Source: Ochotona curzoniae (lineage: Eukaryota; Chordata; Mammalia; Lagomorpha; Ochotonidae). Taken from it: a stretch of 64,000 nt of DNA. The notes under the pieces are model-generated. The model saw nothing but the letters and a program-made list of their open reading frames with translations. It did not search any database and was not told the origin of the DNA. Shown here in pieces: positions 37,309 to 49,300 of the stretch. The position numbers were made by a program, and so were the translations under genes. Location of the stretch: assembly GCF_017591425.1 (NCBI RefSeq), contig NW_024467106.1:27642501-27706500 (forward strand), read 5' to 3'. The number at the start of each line of letters is the position of its first letter. The first letter of the stretch is position 1.

Positions 37309-40300
37309 CACATGAGGAGTCACAGCAGCGCTATCCTCAATGACCAAAACATAGGGACTATCTAAACATCCAGAAACAGATGAATGAATAAACAAAGTGT
37401 GTACCATACCATGGAATACTATTTGGCCATGAAAAGGAATGATCCATGCTTCAACACGGAAACATGATGGAGCCAGGCACAAAGGACCGTATGTTGCATG
37501 TGTGATTTACATGAGACTTCATTCCTATGCAAGGTCCCAAATAGGCAAATCCTGAGACAGAAAGAGGACAAGCACTTCCAGAGATCCTAGGGGAGGGGCA
37601 GTGGGTAGCAGAGAGGGACTGCTAATTGGCACAAAGGTTCTTTTCATTGTGAGGAAAATGTTCAGGAGTGAGAGCAGCGCAGCCTGGGTGACTTTATGAA
37701 TGTATTAAAACCACTGAATTGTACACCTTAAATGGATGAACGTTATGAGGTGTAAATTATATCTCAATTTTTACAATAGAATAGAAAGCAGCCTGTACTG
37801 AGGAAACAGCCTTCAGTAGACAGTGTGGTGGTGACATGTCACCCAGACATGGCAACCTTGAACATCACAGGAAGACCTTGCCCACAGTACTAACCTGCTC
37901 CTAGGATTGCCGGAGGTCCCGGTGGTCCTGGGGGTCCTGGGGGTCCAGGAGCACCAGGTCTTCCAAATCCAGGTGGCCCAGGCAGGCCAGGAACGCCAGG
38001 GGGGCCCTGGGGGCCGATCACAGTTTCCCCTTTCTGGCCCTGTCCAGGCAAGCACACAACTTCAGAGGGAGGAAGGAGATTAATCCTAGAAGTGTCACCT
38101 GTTCCTTTCCTGAGCAGGTTAGGGACACGAGCTACTGCTATGAGCATGATATGATATGATATGATATGATATGATATGATATGATATGATTACTCTCCAT
38201 CTTGGGTGCCATTCATGGAGATGCAGGCCCCAAGAGCAGTAGCCCAGGAGTGCTGAAAGACAAAACAGAGAAGCTCAGGGAGCCATGGAGTCAGGCGGGT
38301 TCTTGGCAATGACTTGCATGGCCTTTAAATGTCACAGATGAAGAAATCAAGGCTTAGCAAGAAGTCATGCTAGAGGCAGAGCTAGAAGCAGCAGGCTGAG
38401 CTTGCTGGTTCTACCTTCCACATGAGCCTTGGGGCTAATCATGTGGATCCTGAGGTCAAAACTGGGGTTCCAGGAACAGGCCTTGCTTTTCTCCCTGGAG
38501 AAATCTATCAATCCAGGGAGGCCAAGCTACCCAGCAGACCCTTCTTTGGAAACATTTTGCAAGAATCCAACAGCCTTCCACCTTCCCTGAGCTTCTGCTG
38601 AAACTAACTCCCCGAGCTTCCATTTTGCCTCCACTACTGGATATGCTCATAGTTCTTTGCATTGAGCAAGATTTCTACTATTTACATGAACAAGGCAGAT
38701 GGGTTTGTGGTTTGGTCAGTTGGCTCCCCTCCATAGATCTCCACCAACTTCCCCACCAATCAACAACAGCAGCAGGTGGGGAGAGCTGGCTGAACCCCAG
38801 GCCCTGCCTCCAGCTTGTGACTCTACCATGAACCCTGGAGTCTCAGGAACTATACTGGCGGGCCTCAAGGGAGGTTGCCAGTCCCCAGAGAATACGACAC
38901 TACTCACAGTGAGGCCTGGACTGCCCGGCAGACCTGGAGGCCCAGACACAAAGAAGTTGTCATTTGAGTCGCCTTTGTCTCCTTTGACTCCCCTATCTCC
39001 ATTCTCCCCCTGGAAGAGAGAATACAGGAAGACAGTAAGAGTGGGGTAAACTCAGTCTCAGACATGAGCCCAAGAAAAACTGGAAACAGGTTCCTTAGGT
39101 CTAATGGTGTCCTTCAAATGGCATCCCCAAAGTTACAGGTTAATAGTCGTGAGAGGCGGGATCTTTGAGAGGTAACTGGGTCATGAGGGTTTTGCTCTCA
39201 GGAGGGGATCAATTCATTCATGGGTGAGCAGATCCACGGGTTATCAAGGGAGTGGCCTGGTTATCAGAGCCAGTCCTCTCTGCCTCCCTTGCTCTCTCAC
39301 CACATGATGCCCTGAGCAGGCTGGGAACTCTGCAGGGAGGTCCCACCTGTAACATGGCCTGCATCCGATGCAGCCTCCAGAAACCAAGAGCTGAATGAAC
39401 CCTTCTTCTTTATAAATGACCCAGATTAGGACAAAGACCAACTAGTTAATAGAGAGAGCCTCACCTTTAAGCTGTTGAGAATATGTCTCAGGTAGGTGGG
39501 ATCCACTGGCGGACCTGAGAAAGAAATGCTCAGTCAAACCACAATCTCAATGGCAGAAGTTTGAAAATGAACCAGGCTGGCAAACCTGGGATTTTTCTTT
39601 AGAAATGACCCATGTCTTAGCTAATGAGAGTCAGAGCTGGGCTTGAGGCAGCAACAGGTGATGGGGATCCTGGGCCATTCCCAGGGTTGCATATGAAGCA
39701 TGAACAATGGAATTTTTGGTATCTCTTGCCAATGTTCCAACTTGGCCAGGCTAAGCCCATGATGGGGTCTCCAGCGAACATGGTGGAGCTTCTGGCCAGG
39801 CTGTTGATCCAATTAATCTTACTCTTGGACCCAGTTGCATTTCTAAAGAACACAAATCAAAGGTGAGGTCTAGAACAAGAGCTGGAATACCTGGTGGTCC
39901 CTGGGCACCTTGGTCGCCTTTTTCTCCCTTTGAGCCAGGTAGACCCCACGATCCTTTCTCTCCTTTAACTCCTGCCACCAAACATACATGAATATTAAAA
40001 CATGAAACTTGGAAAATCATCCTTACTCTAGGTCAATCTTTCCTGAGGTAAGCTGCAAACTGATCCTCTATTGCCAAGTCAAATAAAGGTCTATTGAGAA
40101 ACTACCTCTGCTAAATGAAGGAGAGGGCAGAAGCAAGTGTATCCAACCCAATTCCTGATCTTGAAAATTCCAGTGACACTAGGGAGCTAGAGACAGCTTG
40201 CAGTAACACAAAGCAGGGCAGTACATGTTGTTACCAGCCATGTATTGTGGGAGACCAGTAGATGCTACTGCAAACTCTCATGGGTGTGGATAGGGGCTCA

Positions 40301-43300
40301 GCTTGGGTTCAGTTGTCCAGGCTCAATTCGGCTGGGCCTATGCAACCACAGGATATAAAAAGAGCAAAGGGATCTCCTGGGAATGCCCAATGAACACAGC
40401 CAAGAGTGTGAAGTGTCCTCTTCCATAACTGAGGGAATGTTATGGTACCCAAGGCACTTCCTGGCAGGACCAGCTGGAATCACTGCTTCCACAGCACTGG
40501 CATTACAATCCTACGCTTCCCCCTAGGTCTTCAACACTGGAGGGTTCAGAATACAGCCTTTCCTGGCATCAGCATTTGGGAGGGAATGGAGGGGAAAGCA
40601 ATTCAGGTAGGATGGGCAGTAGACGCATGTCTTGGTTTCTGAGAGGTGTAACAGATTGGCCGAGGGTAGCAAGTGTGGAGTTGGGAGTTACAGAGTGTGG
40701 ATGAGGCTTGGGGGTTCAGAGTGCTAAAACATGGGTGGAGGTCTGTGAGCCTTAGAGATGTGAGGGTGGCTGCTGCAGCAGGGAAATGCAGCCCCATTTC
40801 TTGAACCCTCAAAACCAGGGCAGTTGCTTGAGTGTGGGAACTTGGACTGCAGGAGCCTGGGGGGACTTTGTTTCCTACATCAAGACTATGGGCAGCAAAA
40901 ACAGAATCAGTGAACTCACCACCACGGGCCTGATGAAAGGGGAATAGGATCAAGATCCACGAATGAATAGGAGGACAAGTTCTCTCCCCCATGGGCCAGG
41001 ACATTCAGAAATGTCTGTCTGCCCCCTCTCTGGGCACCTGTTGCTCTCCAGTGTGCCCTCCATGCAGTCTTGATCAAGTTGATGTTTACTAACCAAATGT
41101 CCAAGCTTGGTTATCCCACCTGTCTTGGGAGCTTGTGAAAGGGCAGGTGCTGATGGGGCAGGGTGTATGGAGGGGCCCAAGCCTCTGCGTTCCTAATCTT
41201 CTCCCAGAGGATGGTTGCTACAGCTGCTCTGTGGCAAAGGTCTTTTGAGCTCCCACAGCCCTTCCTTGTGTCAGCTCTTGGTCTAGAGCACTGTATTAAC
41301 TGTTATTTCCCTTAACAGATTCCCAGAGCCTAGGATCTTTAGACTTCATCTGTCTCAGTGCCATATGTGGGATGATACTCAGCAAGGAGTCAATGAAGGC
41401 TTTATGGACAAATGAATGGACAAATGGAGGCCTTCTGGCTATCAGAAGAGCAGTCAAACATGAGCAGTACAGACAGATATGTGATAAAACCACAGGTGCC
41501 CATGTCCACAGCCTGGGTTAGTTGCCACTCCTGCTGCTACACCTGGTCACAGCTCCCTGAGAATTCATTTTGTATCAGCACAGGGCACAAAACAACCATC
41601 TCCTTCAGAGGTTCCTGAGGCCAGATCAGGAAGATGAAGCAAGCAGTACATACCATGAAAGGTGATGAGTTCTGGGTCTCCAGAATGAGGGGTACCAACC
41701 TGAAGAATGAAAGGCCAAGTCAGATGCTGACAACCTGGCCATAGCATCTACACACACAAGAGGGATCATAGTTCAGGGGTGGGGCACTGGCACAAGTGGC
41801 GAGGTCCCAGGATCAGGAAGCCATCGCTTTGGCTCTGGAGCCCCCTAAGACTCCTTAAGCTCCACTTGGCATATAGCTGGGCTGGGGCAGACATAACTGA
41901 GACCTACTGGCCCCCAAACCCAGCAAAGGGCAAGTCCTAGGCTTTGAAGAAACAAAGTATGGTGGGTGATGGTTTGGCTGAAGATGAGCCTTGACTTCCT
42001 TTGGCATCTGAACCTTGGTCCCTTTGCATTGGCCTGAGGCCAAGTCAGCCATCAGCTTAGCTTTTGCACAAAATCAAAAATGAGCATTAGGAACAGGAGC
42101 AGATGGAGTAGTACCTATTAAGGGGTGCGGGTTATCATCAGATTCAGGGGGTTATTATGAGATCCCCATTAAATGTCAGGGATATGGGGTTCAGACTGAT
42201 CTAGAGACTGTCCTTTCTCAGATGCCTACATTTCCTTATGCATGAGGATGGAGCCACCCGCAATCTTGTTTTTATGCATCCACTTTTACCTCTTTCCCAA
42301 CAGATACATGAAATCAGGGTCTGGTTGGTGTCTCAGGGTCTGGCTGGTGCCAGGCTCCTTCCATGCTTACAAGGCGAGGGTCACAAGCTGCTCAGAAGCC
42401 ACCAAAAGAAGACTGGGGCTGGGGAGGCTGGGAGGGAATCTTCTAGGCAAAACATCTCTAAGTTAAGGACAAAGATTGCAGGGCCAGCTGCTATTTTGCA
42501 GCTTTGCTGATAAAGTTGCTCAGCACAAACATGAGCTGCCAAGTACAGTGGGACCGGAAGGGGCTGGGATGAGAAGGAACTTGGAAAGGCTGCTACATGT
42601 GAGAGGGAGGATTCTTGTTTTAAAATACGCACTTTGAGAGCCAGTACCCCAGTTCCCATGGGGCTCAATGAGACAGCTTGAAAGGCAAGTCACCCAAATA
42701 GGCTCTCACCCTGTGCTTGGCTTCTTTTAGGGTAGCAACTCCATGATTCCCCCAAAGGCCAGTGTTACTGCCAAGGGTCTCAGCATTGACCCTGGTCATT
42801 GCAGTGACATTTTTCATCAAGTTTCCTGAAATTTCTCCAGACTGATATGACTGTAGGTGTCACATGAGCCGCCCATGGGAAGCCCCTAGCACCCAATCAA
42901 CATCAGCCCCAGAACCAACCCACTGCTTCTCTGACTCTTACACAGTGAAGGAAGGGCACACCCTCCCAGGAGGGTCCCTCCGCATGGTTATTCTGTGTGT
43001 CTTTGAACCATCAACAGAAACATAGACTAGGATGTTACTGTCCTTGCATAGAGCCAGGAGTCAGCGAGCCCTTTGTCACCTTCCACAGGCAGGTCCTGTC
43101 TACCCTCTACTTCCTGGGCTGCAGTTCCGACAAGACAGTATAACGAAATACTCAGCCAAGCTGCATCATTTGCAAGTCTCATCACTAGCCCCAGCCAATG
43201 CCAATTACACACCCACTATAAGGAATATCCGTAAGTCATAACCAGCGAGCCCCTGTGAGCATGGACCACGCCTGTCTAGCTCACTTCTGTATCCCCAGGG

Positions 43301-46300
43301 CTTGGCAGAACACTTGGCACTCCATGAGTGCTCAATAAATATTTGTTGAGTGAATGAGAGAAGGAACACATGCAGTCCTGTGACTCATGCCTGGGCACAA
43401 GGGAGGCTCGCCTGCCACCCTGGGAATGAAGCTTTCTTCATCACTACGAGGGGAAACCTCAGGCACAGTGCTGCTGAGTGGTGAAAAGACCAGGAGAGTG
43501 AGCCCTTGGATCAGCCCCTGCACCTTCCGCCAGGAGGTCAGGAGACCTGAGTTACAGTACCAGCTGCACCATGCCCCATGACAACAAGCTCTTGTCAGAG
43601 AGCTTCTCAGCAGGCATGGGGAGAGGGAACCCCTGCCTTGCCACACTGGGAACTGTGTGGTGATATATCACTAGGAAAGACCAGAGCATGGTCAGTGACA
43701 AGTTGCAGCCCCAAAGCACCAATGCAAAGACTACAGGGCACCCTTGCTGGTTGGTCACCTGTATAATTCTAAGGGCTCTATTTCTCCAATTGTATGCCAC
43801 TCTGAGCATGGTGTTTATGTGGTCACAATAACAAGAGACTCTGTCTTCCCCCTTCTTTTGGACTGCATTAAGAGACGCATACAGCCACCATGTGCCTCCT
43901 TGGGAGATCCAGTGTACAGGGGCTATGAGCACTGTGGCATGGTAGGCTAATCTGCTGCCTTTGATGTTGGCTTCCCTTGTCAGAAATAGTTTGAGACCCA
44001 GCTGCTCCACTTCCTATCTCTGCTAATGTTCTTGGGAAAGCCATGGAAGATGGTTCAAGTGCTTGGTCACTGTACCGATGTGTAATTGCAGTTTTGTGGC
44101 TTCTGGCTTTAGCCTGGCCCAGCCCCAGCCATTGTGGTCATTTGAAAAGTAAATTAGCAGATGGAAAATTTCTTTGTCTCTAATTCTGCCTTTCAAAAAA
44201 TATAAATGTTAAAGAAAAAGGTCCTGTATACAGCTATGCCATCTAAAAACAGGATGAATTCTAAGAAACACATACTGAGGCAATTTCATAGTTGTACAAG
44301 TAGCAGAGAGAAATGCCTCGATATGTGATGTGATGCTTATACAGCCAAGGACAGCCACAGGGCGCTAGCTGACATGAGCTAATAGAACCACCATTGTAAC
44401 ACAGGTATAATCAGTGGAACCATCATTATGTACTGTGTGACAGTAGTTTGCTGCTACCATCTGCTATCTAGATGCTTCTGGTTATTTAATGGTTCACATG
44501 TAGGTAATAGAAGACATCCGAGAGGATGTTGGCGGGTAGACAGGGCCCCAGCCAGAGGCTGAGCTGCATCTCTGAGTTGCTATCCACGCAAGCCCTACTC
44601 TTTGCGCAGTGACTGTGTGCTACTTACTGGTGTCTTGCAGTGCGGCCGGGTAGGTATAGGGAAAACAGCCTGTGGGGTGAGAAACAACAGAGAGGCAAGG
44701 GCATGATGACCCCAGCACTGTTTGGTCCACACCCCTTACCGAGCCTCCCCCTTCCCACTCCTAGCTTACTCCTTTGATGTTCACCACAGCTCCAGGTGGT
44801 CCTGGGGGGCCGGGAGGGCCAGGTAAGCCAGGTGGACCCTGCAGAAACAGAAGTGAGGCTTTAGCTGAGTTTAGAGTATCATGAGGGTGGAGGTAGCCTC
44901 AGGACGCTTCCCTCCAGTGCTGGGACCACCACAGCTAAAGGAGGGTCCTTAGAAACCCACCACCTTTCCCCTGGCCACAAAGCACTCCTATGCCCATGAT
45001 CTTACAGGAGCCTCATAGCAGACCAGGGGAGAGAGAACAGATCAGTTGGGCTTGTCCCTGGTTGACAGCTACACTTGATGATGCCTAGAGAAGGGAAGCA
45101 ACATGTCCAGGACCTTACAGCAGCTCTCAGCAGATCAGTTCTGCTTTCAAGAACAGTGCTGGCTAGACAGGCAGCCTGTGGCCTCACTGCCAGCATATCC
45201 CCAGCATGGAGGAGAGATACAGTGGTGCTAGGGTGCCTCCTAAATGCATAGATCAACACAAAGACCCCCTCAAAGCCAGGTCCACTTGATCCAAACTCCT
45301 GGCAACAGTGTCCACTTGTGAACCTGAAGGCCAGACTCGCAGCAAGAGAGGTAAGGCCCTGGGTGCTTACCAAGATGGAGGCTGAACTGGCAGCTCTCCA
45401 CACAGTCCACAGGTCACCTCCCAGGCCCACAGGTGACATGAGGCATGTACGTCAGCTTCCCAGGGCCTCAGGAAAATCATGTCCCTGGACTTACAAAGCA
45501 GAGCCTAAGTAGGACAGACAGCTGCAGCCGGGACCCCCAAGCTGGGTGTGCCTCTTGGCTTGAAGTGTGTATCTCCTGTTCCAGGCCCCAGTTTTCTCTG
45601 AATCAAATAAAGGCCCTGCAGAGTATCTGGTGGGACAGTTATCACCAAGACCACATGAGCTGCTATACTTAAAAACACACCCTGCATGCTGTCTTGGAAA
45701 TGGCAGGTTCTCTGGAAACCCTGGTTTCTTTTTTGTAGACCCTGTACCTTCCTATATCCTAGCATGTCCCACCTAAGTAGCTGGGCTGCCTCGGACATTA
45801 TTCAGAGGCGCTGCCTTAGTGAGGGAACCTGGAAAGGAGGGATGAGGGGGTGTCACCCTAGGGACAGAAGATCTGAGATTTAGAAGCACATTTCCTGAGC
45901 ATGCTCAGACACCTCCTCCCACCACCGCCCTTGAGTTTGGCCCACTGTGGTCTTCTGGGTGGATGCCCTTGCTCCTCCCTCCTCCGGACATTGGCCTCGG
46001 GGCTCCATGCTTGGGGGTGTGGGGGTGGTAGGCATGGACTCACCGGCATCATGACCCCTCGGTCTCCTTTGGCACCCTTGAGGCCATTCAGTCCTGGGCG
46101 ACCCTGAAACCCACAGGAGACACTGGGGTCAGTCCCCTGACCATGGGCCAGCTGGGTTCACACGCCCCATGCATGCAGAGTGAGGAATGCTGATACCTAC
46201 AGGTCGTCCGGGGAGGCCAAACTCTCCTTTGTGTCCTGGGGGTCCTTTGGGACCCTAAAATCCAAACAAATACCAGTTTAGCAAGGTCCAGAAGGATGGG

Positions 46301-49300
46301 GTGCCCATCTGCCCCTGGGGATCAAAGCAAGGAAGAACTCCATGGAGAGCAAGAGATAATTCCAGAATTCTACCTGCCTGGCTCCTTGGCTGTCAGTTTA
46401 TCCTGCACAGCTAGGAGCACTTGCTTAACCCCTCAGTACAACTCACTGTCCTGCAGGTGTGTCCTCTATCCCCAGACTCTGCACCCAACCTCCATGGTCA
46501 GGGTTAACTGAGAAGCAAGGAGTCAGGAGCTGGATGACTCAGTGCCCAGGTGAGCCAGTTCAGGATGTGACTTCACATCCCAGGGCTCACCTTCCCCTCT
46601 GAGGCAGCCCTCCCTCCTGCCGGCCTCCTGCCAGCTCTGCCTAGGAACCTGCTCCAGGAGCTGGCTCTTTTCTGTCCTGAGGCCCGGAGTCTTGGCTGAG
46701 CACCCAGTCCTCCAGCTTCATCCTCAACAGACAGAGTCAGTTGCATGGTCCTGCATGTCTGTGAAGCCACTGCCCCCATGTAACCGTTTCCAGGAATGCT
46801 CATGCTTCTTGCACCTGGGATATAGCCTTTTTGGATTATTACAGCACCACTAATGACCTGCTCCCTGGAATCTGCTCTGCTCCCAGGCTATGTTTTCCCA
46901 TTCCTAGGGCAGAGTATGCCCTGGCTCCTAGATGAACTGCTGGTTTAATGCCCAGGGCCCTCCAACATCTTTCTCCCTGCTCTCATCAACATAGACAGTC
47001 ATGTCCTGAGAGACGCCAGATAAAGACTGAGCTGCAACAGGTCTTATATGCAAAGTTCCCAGGCCCCCTGACTCTTCGGCAAGATGAATCAAGGGCAGGA
47101 GGCATCTGCTGGGTCTGGGCCACTTGGTTTGCATGATCCACTGCCACCTGGGCTTAGGTAACCTGCAGATCTGGTCTATGTGGGCTGGGGCCTGGGATTC
47201 TGCATTTCTACCAAGCTCCTGGGCAATGTGGGTGGTGCCAGCCCTTGCACCCTGCATGGAGTAGCAATATTCCAGTGCATTTGCAAGAGAGCGGTGAACT
47301 ATGCTCACCACCAGGGCCACAGCAGACATGTGGTGCCTTCAATCAGATTAAAGAGTACCCCTCACTGCCTGTGCACAAGCTGGGCTTCAGTGGGAACAGC
47401 TGCCACAGCCATCTGCAGCAGCCTGTTGGCCGCTATTGCCACCTAGTCATGATTGCCATGGTTTGGCATGTTAGTCGGTGAGTAACTGGTTATAGACAAG
47501 ACACTCTCAGTCTCCCTCGGCCCTTAGCTGCGCATACAGTAACCCATTCTCTTGACTTGCAAAGAGACCAAGGTCTTGCCAAGACTTTGGAAGTTGTGCC
47601 TTGGTGATGACAGATTATTCAGCAAGGACATGCATTTGTCACACAAAGGTGTGTCCCTGTCTTCCCAGCCAAATTCAACCAAACAGACTTCGTGTACAAT
47701 TTTGTATGACTAAATGTATTGGAGGAATCAAGGGGCAGTTTGTTCAGTGGAGTATAGCACAAGGGTCCAGGGATAGGGTTTGGCAAGCTGGCCTCAAGTC
47801 CCCACTTATGTGCTGGGACTGCAAATGGGTTCTACAGACACTTTCAGCCATGATCTCTATAAAGTAATGGTTCTGAGCGTCACAGCTCAGGCTTGCGCAG
47901 ATGGAAAAGGTGGCCTGCGTGGAGTGGCAGGACAGTGAATGGACTGCACCTGAATTCTCCTTGTTTCTTGGGAAGAACGATGGGAAAGTACAGTGTCTAA
48001 TACTAAGGGAATTCCCTCAACACAGAAATAGGGAGAGGGAAGCTCAGAAGCTCAGCAGGCTAGCTCAAGGTCCTACAGCAAAGGAGTGGGGATCTGAAAA
48101 AGTCCAAGGATATTTTCTGGGGTTCCTTAGAGGAGTTCCCTAGGCAACTAGCAATCTTTAGCTGAGAAGTACCACAGGCTAAGTCCTGCCAATGAAATGT
48201 ACTAGAAGTGAGGCACATTATTTTCCATTATCTTTCCCTCACTCCCTGACCTCAGCCTACCAGCTGGAAGACATCAAAATGACCCGGAGCCCACAAGATG
48301 GCAGAGTCCCATGAGGAGTACATACTGGATCCCTGCATCTCTGTGTGGCTGAGCTACCATTGCGTTCTATCATTGAGCTGTGTACCTCACTGCTATGAAT
48401 CTACCCTTCACATTTAAGTGTTGTATCACATCCTTCTGCCACAGGACAACCACATCTAACTAACCAGAGAGTGAGCAGTGCCTCAAACTGAGTCCAGAGC
48501 CAGCTGAGAGATACTGTGCCTTACCATGGGTCCTGGGGCTCCGTGCATGCCAGGCTCCCCCTGAAACAGAAAAGTGCACACATGTCACTCAGAGGAAGCC
48601 TGCAAGTGGCAAAATTCAGGCCAAGAAGCCAGAGTAGACACCTGCCTCCAGGCCCTGGCATGCCCTTACCTTTTTGCCTCGCAGTCTTTCCAGAGGTATG
48701 TCCCCCGTCAGGATAGCGCCTGGCTCTCCCTTTTCACCCTGCAATTCAGAGAACCTTTCTGTGAAGCCACACTTCTTCCTCTTCCCAGCTCACCCGATGG
48801 GTACCTAAGGTCCCTTGTGGCTATTGCCGGTCTACCCCATAGCCCACCTCTCCTGGTGTAGGGCAGCAGTGGTGAAGGAATGTTTTCTTAGCTTTTCACT
48901 TCCAGCACCATCCTGAGTTCTGTCCTAGAGCCCAGCCACACCCCCTCTAGGACTTTCCTGGATGCCCAACCTGTACCTGCACCCAGCCCTTGCTGCATGA
49001 GACACGTTGTGTCTCTTGCTACATGGTGCCCCCTGTAAGCCAGCTCTGGCTGGTCTGCATTCCTAACAACTGGCTTGAGATCTGTTCCCACCAAGAATCC
49101 ACATTCTTGCTAGAACACCCTGGAAGTAGAAGAGAGATAAAGGAATAAAACAAGAGGCCTCCCTCAGCCGAGAGCACACATGTCTCCAAACTCCAGTTTC
49201 TTCTTGTATAAACACTTCAAGGGGGATCAGACAAGGCAGACTGAGATGCTGGGCAACAGCAGACACATAGACTAGGGGCCAGGACACAGGATCCTGCTCT

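Larger units (their letters stand above)
35544..37894 (-). other. COL15A1: COL15A1 intron A19-A20
   Basis: 2.35 kb. Holds a (CA)n tract, a MIR remnant and an L1 3' end with a second (CA)n tract, all listed separately. No additional Gly-X-Y exon is visible. Confidence 0.85.
41700..44627 (-). other. COL15A1: COL15A1 intron A14-A15
   Basis: 2.9 kb. It holds an ancient repeat tail (43225-43355) and a truncated CSINE (44030-44215); the rest is unassigned and shows no Gly-X-Y frame. Confidence 0.8.

Noticed and set aside
40920..40929. Exon-like minus-strand interval with acceptor CATCAG and donor GTGAGT, 10 nt long.
   Set aside because: Exons A15 and A16 join in phase without it, and 10 nt would shift the frame.
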